DNA from: Desulfobacteraceae bacterium
GTDB taxonomy: Bacteria > Desulfobacterota > DSM-4660 > Desulfatiglandales > HGW-15
Assembly (NCBI GenBank): GCA_003819975.1
Contig: RPPU01000293.1
Coordinates: forward strand, 1 to 6,132
Direction of reading: 5' to 3'
DNA: 6,132 nucleotides
Below, one piece after another: positions 1 to 4,905 of the stretch. Made by a program: the position numbers and the translations under genes. The notes beneath the pieces were generated by a model. It was not told the origin of the DNA, made no database searches, and worked only from the letters and a program-made list of their open reading frames with translations. Numbering within the stretch: position 1 is the first letter of the stretch; the number at the start of each line of letters is the position of its first letter.

Positions 1-801
1 GACGAACTTGTCCCATTCATGCACGTACTTTTCGCAGAATTCCTTGTCGTGCAGATTGTTTTGAATGATATAATGGCACATGCCGAGCGCCAGGGCCGCG
101 TCGGTCGTCGGCCGCAGCTGCAGCCAAATGTTGGCGCGGGCCGCGATGCGGGTACGTTTCGGATCGACGCAGATCAGTTTCGAGCCCCGGTCGAGGGCGG
201 CCGAGAAATTCTCGCCTTTGTACTCGTCCGGATTGCTCAAGACGGTGTTGTTGCCCCAGACCATGACGCACTTCGGGTCGTTCGGGTAGTCGACCACGGC
301 GTTTGTGCCGATGGTCGAGATGGTCGTCGAAAGACGCGGGCCGTAGCAGAAATGGCCGGCGGTCAACACGGTCGGGCAGCCGAAAGAACTGGAGAAGCGG
401 TAAAGTCCGCCTTCATAATCGCGGCCGGTGCCGTAACCGGGCACGACCGATTCCACGCCGTACTTTTCCTTGTAATGCAACATGCGTTCCGCGATCGTAT
501 CCAGGGCTTCGTCCCAGGAAATTCTTTGCCATTGATTGCTGGCCTTCGGTCCTATTCTTTTAACGGGATGCGTCAACCGGTTGGGATTATGCGCCAATTG
601 GATTGAAGCGATTCCTTTGGAGCATAAAGTGCCGTGATTGATCGGGCAATCAGGATCGCCTTTGATCTTGACCGCTCGCCCGTCTTTCACGAACACGATC
701 ACCCCGCACCCGCCGTGGCACATGCGGCAGAAGCTTTTGGTGTACGAGTCGTACCCGTAAACTTCCATTTCTTTTTGTATGTTTGAATATTGAAATTCCA
801 T
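1..801 (-). CDS. Molybdopterin (Mo/W) oxidoreductase, DMSO reductase superfamily, catalytic subunit; 3' end beyond left edge
   Basis: Only the first 267 residues are in the window; the frame is open through base 1. The ATG at 799-801 is chosen because AGAAGGGA lies about six bases upstream; an in-frame ATG at 766-768 has no such site. Residues C25-x2-C28-x3-C32-x27-C60 form the N-terminal [4Fe-4S] motif of the superfamily, followed by K62 in the CSKG context. The QWQRISWDEALD segment (about 90-101) and the VDPKRTRIAARA segment (about 212-223) are typical of the pterin-binding domains. C152 in HFCYGPR sits where the family places its metal-ligand residue, so a cysteinyl Mo or W centre is inferred; there is no TGA codon here. 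No twin-arginine signal is visible, which suggests a cytoplasmic enzyme. It is clearly different from the formate dehydrogenase at 2167-4848 (no ferredoxin domains). The architecture resembles acetylene hydratase and thiosulfate/polysulfide-reductase-like proteins, but the substrate is unknown. Confidence 0.9.
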   Translation of the reverse strand, partial: MEFQYSNIQKEMEVYGYDSYTKSFCRMCHGGCGVIVFVKDGRAVKIKGDPDCPINHGTLCSKGIASIQLAHNPNRLTHPVKRIGPKASNQWQRISWDEALDTIAERMLHYKEKYGVESVVPGYGTGRDYEGGLYRFSSSFGCPTVLTAGHFCYGPRLSTTISTIGTNAVVDYPNDPKCVMVWGNNTVLSNPDEYKGENFSAALDRGSKLICVDPKRTRIAARANIWLQLRPTTDAALALGMCHYIIQNNLHDKEFCEKYVHEWDKFV

Positions 802-831
802 TTGGTTCCCTTCTTTTATGATGCTGCAGCG

Positions 832-894
832 TTAAAAGGTTTTGATGATAAATATTAAAATTCGGATCTATTAAGATTTCTTTCATCCTTTTAA
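832..894 (-). promoter_or_regulatory. Foldable 5' leader of the leftmost oxidoreductase mRNA
   Basis: In the transcript, the arm at 894-887 (UUAAAAGG) pairs perfectly with 839-832 (CCUUUUAA). Four further pairs (886-883 with 848-845) stack above it after a five-base bulge at 840-844. Inside lies a small self-complementary hairpin at 866-877 (arms ATCT/AGAT). The element sits between the predicted promoter and the ribosome site, about 30 bases before the start codon. It does not match a riboswitch class I recognise, and AT-rich sequence can pair by chance. Confidence 0.35.
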
Positions 895-935
895 AAAAAT
901 GGGTCAAGTTCAGGGTGGTTTTTAAATTATATGTT

Positions 936-980
936 ATATTTCTATATGTAGAACTTAATTTTCTTTATAGAATATTTCTA
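936..980. repeat. Repeated ATATTTCTA with TAGAA/TTCTA dyads over the promoter; possible operator
   Basis: ATATTTCTA occurs at 936-944 and again at 972-980, a 36-bp offset. Each copy is half of a dyad: TTCTA-TATG-TAGAA at 940-953 and TAGAA-TAT-TTCTA at 968-980. A weaker related palindrome (TTCT/AGAA arms) lies at 961-972. The 968-980 dyad covers the predicted -10 box and the other lies downstream of it, as expected for a repressor. The protein that would bind is unknown. Confidence 0.45.
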
Positions 981-1003
981 CAATTGTGAAATGAGCCTGT
1001 CAA
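975..1003 (-). promoter_or_regulatory. Predicted sigma-70-type promoter for the leftmost oxidoreductase gene
   Basis: On the minus strand a perfect -35 box TTGACA (1003-998) is followed, after 17 bases, by TAGAAA (980-975), which matches four of six bases of the -10 consensus. Transcription would start near 968 and leave a leader of about 165 bases. A better -10 hexamer, TATAAA, lies at 969-964 but has only a poor -35 at the right distance. I see no -24/-12 sigma-54 element. Confidence 0.5.
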
Positions 1004-1017
1004 GTTTTTTAAGAAGA

Positions 1018-1049
1018 TTGCCCGACGGATCGATTTTATTACCGGGCGA
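1018..1049. other. GC-capped hairpin between the FmdE-family gene and the next promoter
   Basis: Bases 1018-1024 pair with 1043-1049 (core GCCCG/CGGGC, plus one U-A and one G-U pair) around an 18-base loop. In the minus direction it is followed by AATCTTCTT, only weakly U-rich. It could be a modest terminator for the FmdE-family transcript, placed just before the next promoter. The large loop makes this uncertain. Confidence 0.25.
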
Positions 1050-1117
1050 AGTCTATTATATCGGATTATGCATTTGATCGGTAAGCATAAGTATACGGAA
1101 GAATGCCGGTTTTTCAC

Positions 1118-1133
1118 AGCCGTAATTATGGCT
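1118..1133. repeat. 16-bp near-perfect dyad AGCCGTAATTATGGCT
   Basis: The two halves are complementary except for one G/T position (1122 with 1129). ATTTTTC follows on the plus strand, so as RNA it would resemble a short terminator for plus-strand transcription, but no plus-strand gene precedes it. As DNA it could be a protein-binding dyad. Function is unknown. Confidence 0.25.
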
Positions 1134-1249
1134 ATTTTTCAGCCTTGAATAAATAAAAACTGATGGGCAGGAAGGTTTGCAAGCGGGCTTACAAGGGATA
1201 AAGAGTTACAGGAGCCGAAATCATATATCCATACTATTTTGAAACGCTA

Positions 1250-1828
1250 CTATTTGGAATAATAAAGATGTTTTTCCTGGCAGGCGAGGCAAAAAATGTC
1301 CCCGTCCGCAACCGGATAAGGTTCCCGGCATTGCGGACAGACCTCGATTTTCCCTTTATGTTTTTTCATGGCAAATTCGGGTTGAATGCGTACCGGATGC
1401 ATGCTCAGCAGGCCTGCGCCCGCTTCCCGGATGTTCTGGATCAAATTGGTTTGATCCTGTTCTTTGGAGGATTTTAATTTGAAAAACCAGGACTTAATCT
1501 CCGGCCAGGCCTTTATTTTTTCAGCATCCACAAAGACCCGCACGCCGGCATAGGTTTGTTTGTCATATAAAGACAGGGCATACCGATTGAAATCAATGAT
1601 CTTGAGCCAGCCGTTGCCGATGGTGCAGGGCGTCAGAAGCTGGATAGCATCCGGAAGACAGGAGCGGGTTTCGCAGAAGGCATCATAAAGGATGCCGCTC
1701 GGAAGATTCCTTACGGCTTTATCCACCATAAAACCGCCGATAATCAGACCGGGGGCGGCATAACCGTGAAAGGATTTCAACATGTCCATATATTCTTCAT
1801 AGGTATGATTCAGGATGTTCGTTTTCAT
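1250..1828 (-). CDS. FmdE-family protein with C-terminal zinc finger
   Basis: A 192-residue protein, ATG at 1826-1828, with AAAGGT seven bases upstream; it ends in TAG directly followed by a second TAG. The N-terminal half resembles the FmdE family (named for subunit E of formylmethanofuran dehydrogenase), with FHGYAAPGLIIGG at about 20-32, SCLPDAIQLLTPCTIGNG at about 56-73, and a basic/aromatic YALSLYDK stretch at 83-90. The C-terminus has a four-cysteine zinc-ribbon pattern, C164-x2-C167-x12-C180-x2-C183. No signal peptide or membrane segment is seen, so it is probably cytoplasmic. Family members commonly have HGHxCPG at the first motif; here the second His is Y23 and the Cys is A25, so metal or substrate handling at that site may differ. 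Such proteins are often found beside Mo/W enzymes, as here, but their role in bacteria is not settled. It appears to have its own promoter. Confidence 0.85.
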   Translation of the reverse strand: MKTNILNHTYEEYMDMLKSFHGYAAPGLIIGGFMVDKAVRNLPSGILYDAFCETRSCLPDAIQLLTPCTIGNGWLKIIDFNRYALSLYDKQTYAGVRVFVDAEKIKAWPEIKSWFFKLKSSKEQDQTNLIQNIREAGAGLLSMHPVRIQPEFAMKKHKGKIEVCPQCREPYPVADGDIFCLACQEKHLYYSK

Positions 1829-1907
1829 TTTAATGACCTTTGTTTGCAGATATTAATATTTTTCACTTCTATTCAAGCAAAAAATGGGGCGAAAAATTTC
1901 AGATATA

Positions 1908-1935
1908 CTTATGTTAAGATAAACATATATGTCAA
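1908..1935 (-). promoter_or_regulatory. Predicted promoter of the FmdE-family gene
   Basis: On the minus strand a perfect TTGACA (1935-1930) is separated by 16 bases from CATAAG (1913-1908), a four-of-six match to the -10 consensus. The spacer is covered by an inverted repeat, TATGTT-AAGATA-AACATA (1910-1927), a possible operator. The weak -10 would fit a promoter that needs an activator. Confidence 0.45.
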
Positions 1936-1942
1936 GAAGTTT

Positions 1943-1970
1943 TAACCATTTTAAGCCAAATATAACCATT
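1943..1970. repeat. Tandem AATGGTTA repeat upstream of the FmdE-family promoter; possible activator site
   Basis: TAACCATT (AATGGTTA on the minus strand) occurs at 1943-1950 and 1963-1970, exactly 20 bp apart, or about two helical turns. The nearer copy ends seven bases upstream of the -35 box. This spacing and position are typical of binding by a dimeric or tandem activator. The regulator is not identifiable. Confidence 0.4.
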
Positions 1971-2036
1971 AAGATATGTGCGTTGTTTAGAGTCAGGAAG
2001 ACGAGGCCGTAAAATGAAAGGTTGATAGTTTTATTA

Positions 2037-2074
2037 GCGCGATAGGGGCGACCGATCGATTGCCCCTATCGCGC
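2037..2074. terminator. Perfect 13-bp GC-rich hairpin downstream of fdhA
   Basis: Bases 2037-2049 pair without mismatch with 2062-2074 around a 12-base loop that contains the self-complementary CGATCG. The stem is as stable as a terminator stem. In the direction of fdhA transcription it is followed by TAATAAAACT, not a U-run; in the plus direction by CGATTATTTTCTT. It may end or protect the fdhA mRNA 3' end, or stop transcription entering from the plus strand. Confidence 0.5.
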
Positions 2075-2123
2075 CGATTATTTTCTTAACGGACATCCAC
2101 AGATGAGAAATGGCGGGAGCGGG

Positions 2124-2162
2124 TTGTACGGATGGCGTCGGTTAGAGACACCATCCGTACAG
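2124..2162. terminator. Long hairpin immediately after the fdhA stop codon
   Basis: Bases 2125-2135 pair perfectly with 2151-2161; after one mismatch three further pairs (2137-2139 with 2147-2149) leave a seven-base loop, and a G-U pair closes the base. It begins four bases after the fdhA TAG. No U-run follows in the fdhA direction, whereas a T-rich stretch (TTGTCTATAGTTTTTC) follows in the plus direction. It is likely an mRNA 3'-end structure; the terminator role is uncertain. Confidence 0.45.
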
Positions 2163-2166
2163 TTGT

Positions 2167-4848
2167 CTATAGTTTTTCGAGAGCTACGGCACAAGCCTTG
2201 TACTCGGCCGTCAGGGTACTCGGATCATAGACCGCATTGGTCAGCCAGTTGGCCGAGTTTTCGCGGAAGTGAAAAGCCATCCAGACCATGCCGGGCGGCA
2301 CCTGTTCCGTGATCTTGGCCTTGACCTTGACCGCGCCGCGCCGGGAGCGGACCTGGATGTATTCATTCTGTTGGATGCCCAGCCTTTGCGCATCAGCGGC
2401 CGAGATGTCCGCGGTTTCTTCGGAAAGCAGCAGGTCCATGCCGGAGCGACCGGTTTGGGTCCGGGTATGATAGTGAAAAAGCCTCCGTCCCGTGCTCAGC
2501 ACAAAGGGATATTCCTTGTCCGCCACTTCAGCCGCAGGCGCCCAGTCAACCGGGTTGAAAATGCCCTTACCGTGACTGAACATGCCGTCCCGGTGCAGGA
2601 ACGCGGTTCCGGGATGCTCTTCATTCGGGCAGGGCCATTGCAGGCCGTCTTTTTCAAGGCGTTTGTATTTAATGCCGCCCAAAGCCGGCGCCAGCACCGA
2701 AACTTCCTGATCCCAGATTTCTTGGCCGCTGTTGGCGGTCCATTCATGGCCCATGCGCCGTGCGATCTCCTTGAAAATCCACCAGTTGGGTTTGGCATTC
2801 CCGGGCGGGGTCTTGACCTTGCGCACCCGGTTCACCCTCCGTTCGCTGCTGCTGAAGGTGCCGTCATCTTCGCTCCAGGCCGCGGCCGGAAAAACTACAT
2901 GCGCAAAACGGGTGGTCTCGGTCGGAAAAATATCCTGGCAGACCAGAAACTCGGCCGAAGCCAGTTCATGTTCGACTTTACGGATATCGGGTTCGGTATT
3001 GGCCAGGTTCTCGCCGAACACGTAAAAGGCCCGGATGGTCTTTTTGACTAGGCCTTCCATCATCTGCGGCATCATGATGCCGTTCTTTTCGGGCAGTTTG
3101 GCGACCTTCCAGGCTTTGGCGAACTTTTCTCTTGAAGCTGCATCAATCACTTTTTGATAGCCCGGGAACACATTGGGCAGGGCCCCCATGTCGCAGGCGC
3201 CTTGAACGTTGTTCTGGCCGCGCAGGGGGTTGACACCCGCTGAGGGCATGCCCAGGTTGCCCAGCAATAATTGCAGGTTGGCCGTGCTCATAACATTGTC
3301 TTTGCCGGTAGTGTGTTCCGTAATACCCAGGGTATAGCAGAGCATGGCCGGTTTCACGGTGGCCAGCATATGGGCCACTTCCCGGATGGTTTCAACCTTC
3401 ACGCCCGAGATTTGGGAAGCCTTCTCCGGCGGGTATTCCATAATTTTGGCTTTGAAGGCCGGGAAATTATCGCATTTGGTTTCCACGAACTCTTTATCGT
3501 ACAGATTTTCCGTGATCAGCACGTGCATGAGGCCGTTCAGAAAGGCGATGTCGCTCCCTACTTTGATTTGGCAGTGAATATCGGCAAAATCCACGAGCGC
3601 ATGTTTACGGGGATCGACCACTATCAGTTTCGCTCCTTTGCGCACCGCATTTTTCAAAAAAGTGGCCGCGACCGGATGGGCCTCGGTCATGTTGGTGCCG
3701 ATGCACAAAAACATTTTCGCGTTTGCAAATTCTCCGAAGGAATTTGTCATGGCTCCCGAACCGAATGATTGCGCCAGACCGGCGACAGTGGGAGCGTGTC
3801 AGGTCCGCGCGCAGTGATCGATGTTGTTGGTTCCGAACACTGCGCGAAAAAGTTTTTGCATTTGATAGGAGTCTTCGTTGAGGCTGCGGGCGCAGCTCAC
3901 GCCGGCCACGCTGTCGGGTCCGGATTCCTTAATGATTTGCTTGAATTTATTGGCCACGAGATCCAGGGCTTCGTCCCAGCCGGCTTCGCGGAAGGCGCCG
4001 TTTTCCTTGATCAACGGGGTGGTCAGCCGGTCCCCGGAATAGATGAAGTCATAGCCGAAGCGGCCTTTGACGCACAGACGGCCTTTATTGGGCGCGCCTT
4101 CTTCCACGCCCGTGACGCGCACGATCTGCTCGTCCTTGACGTGCAGGTTCAACTGGCAGCCCACGCCGCAGTAGGGGCAGGTCGTGCGGGTTTGAGTCGT
4201 TTCCCAGGCGCGCGCCGTGCCGATGGATTTTTTCGCGATTAGGGCGCCGACCGGGCAGAGTTGCACGCATTCGCCGCACTGCACGCAGGTGGAGTCGCCC
4301 ATGGCGCGGTTGTCGTTGAACACGATCGCGGTTTCATGGCCGCGCCGGCCGAAATCGATCACCTCATTGACCGCCACGTCGTTGCAGGCCGCCACGCACC
4401 GGCCGCAAGAAATGCATTTGTCGCGTTCCACCAAAACAAAGGCGGAACTGTTATCGAGGTCCGTTTTTACATCCGCATACTGAAGGCTGGGCCGTTCGAT
4501 ATGCAAATAGTAGGCGGCATCCTGTAACTCGCAGCGCCCGTTTTTTTCGCAGGCAATACAATCGTGTTTGCCCGTGGAAAGCAACATATCCACGACCAGG
4601 CGCTGTGCCTGGCGCACCGTCTCCGAATCGGTGACGACTTCCATGCCTTCTTTGGCCGGCAAGACGCAGGTGGCCTGCAGCCCGCGCATCTCCTTGACCT
4701 CCGCCACGCAAGCCCGGCATTTTCCGGCTACTCCGGTTTTGTCGTGATAGCAAAGGGACGGGATATAAATCCCGTTGGCCCTGGCGGCCTGCAGCACGGT
4801 TTGACCCGGCGCAGCCTCACAAGTTTTTCCGTTGATCTTGATCTTCAT
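2167..4848 (-). CDS. fdhA: Formate dehydrogenase catalytic subunit, selenocysteine-containing, with NuoG-like N-terminal Fe-S domains
   Basis: One 893-residue selenoprotein, read through TGA at 3799-3801 (Sec350). It interconverts formate and CO2 at a Mo- or W-bis-pterin site. In order: a [2Fe-2S] ferredoxin domain (C33, C44, C47, C61); a NuoG-like cluster segment (C97, C100, C106, with H95 as possible ligand, closer to C97 than the usual H-x3-C); two ferredoxin-type [4Fe-4S] motifs (C145/148/151/155 and C188/191/194/198); the catalytic-domain [4Fe-4S] motif C224-x2-C227-x3-C231-x27-C259 followed by K261; then Sec350-His351. NPLRGQNNVQGACDMG around residues 540-555 is a formate dehydrogenase signature, with R543 matching the catalytic Arg of E. 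coli FDH-H. The C-terminal pterin-binding domain runs from about 780 to the end. The ATG at 4846-4848 follows AGAGGAGAA. No export signal is present, so it is cytoplasmic. It lies 57 bases after the NuoF-like gene, which fits an NAD(P)-linked complex. Confidence 0.95.
3770..3801 (-). promoter_or_regulatory. Bacterial SECIS element with selenocysteine TGA codon
   Basis: Counting the U of UGA (base 3801) as 1, the mRNA pairs U15-A32, G16-C31, C18-G30, G19-C29, C20-G28 and C21-G27, with U17 (3785) bulged and a GGUCU loop carrying G23-U24 (3779-3778). The bulged U17 and the G23/U24 loop pair are the SelB-recognition features of E. coli fdhF, at identical distances. The next codons encode HAPTVAGLAQSFGSGAM, homologous to the residues after Sec140 in E. 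coli FDH-H. Confidence 0.95.
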
Positions 4849-4854
4849 AAGCCG

Positions 4855-4863
4855 TTCTCCTCT
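4855..4863 (-). promoter_or_regulatory. Strong ribosome binding site of fdhA
   Basis: AGAGGAGAA on the minus strand, with GGAG about eight bases before the ATG at 4848. It fixes the start of the selenoprotein and shows independent translation initiation after the NuoF-like gene. The rest of the 57-base gap is very AT-rich and shows no convincing terminator, which supports co-transcription. Confidence 0.8.
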
Positions 4864-4905
4864 TTTATGAATGCAAGTATATTTTTATATGAAAAATAAA
4901 ATATT

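Larger units (their letters stand above)
802..1249. other. Intergenic region of 448 bases upstream of the leftmost oxidoreductase gene
   Basis: AT-rich gap between the FmdE-family stop and the start of the leftmost gene. From right to left it holds a 16-bp dyad (1118-1133), a GC-capped hairpin (1018-1049), a minus-strand promoter (975-1003) overlapped by repeats (936-980), and a foldable leader (832-894). From about 1134 to 1249 I see nothing convincing. I found no small gene with both a start and a ribosome site here. A minus-strand frame entering the gap from a TTG near 907 is mostly the shadow of the oxidoreductase gene. Confidence 0.7.
1829..2166. other. Intergenic region of 338 bases between fdhA and the FmdE-family gene
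   Basis: The fdhA-proximal half contains two stable hairpins (2124-2162 and 2037-2074). The other half is AT-rich and holds the predicted promoter (1908-1935) and tandem repeats (1943-1970) of the FmdE-family gene. I see no open reading frame with a plausible ribosome site and no RNA gene. Confidence 0.7.

Noticed and set aside
650..907. Minus-strand 85-codon frame starting with TTG
   Set aside because: Most of it overlaps the oxidoreductase gene in another frame, it is rich in Arg as shadows are, and no good ribosome site precedes the TTG.
936..980. CRISPR-like or mobile-element terminal repeats
   Set aside because: Only two copies of a 9-bp word, with no spacers, transposase or target duplication; a promoter operator explains them better.
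1268..1477. Plus-strand 69-codon frame opposite the FmdE-family gene
   Set aside because: Antisense shadow of the zinc-finger coding region, without its own ribosome site or recognisable motifs.
2269..3051. Plus-strand open frame of 260 codons
   Set aside because: It lies wholly antisense to the conserved FDH coding frame, has no family-like motifs, and is composed as expected of a shadow frame in GC-rich coding DNA. The same holds for plus-strand frames at 19-606, 3271-3768 and 3769-4242.
2167..3750. A separate formate dehydrogenase gene starting at the ATG at 3748-3750
   Set aside because: It would lack the Fe-S motif and the active-site residue, has no ribosome site, and its ATG corresponds to an internal Met in related selenoproteins.
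3799..3801. Nonsense mutation or pseudogene in fdhA
   Set aside because: The frame is unchanged on both sides, the residues across the TGA match conserved FDH sequence at the known Sec position, and the SECIS features are intact.
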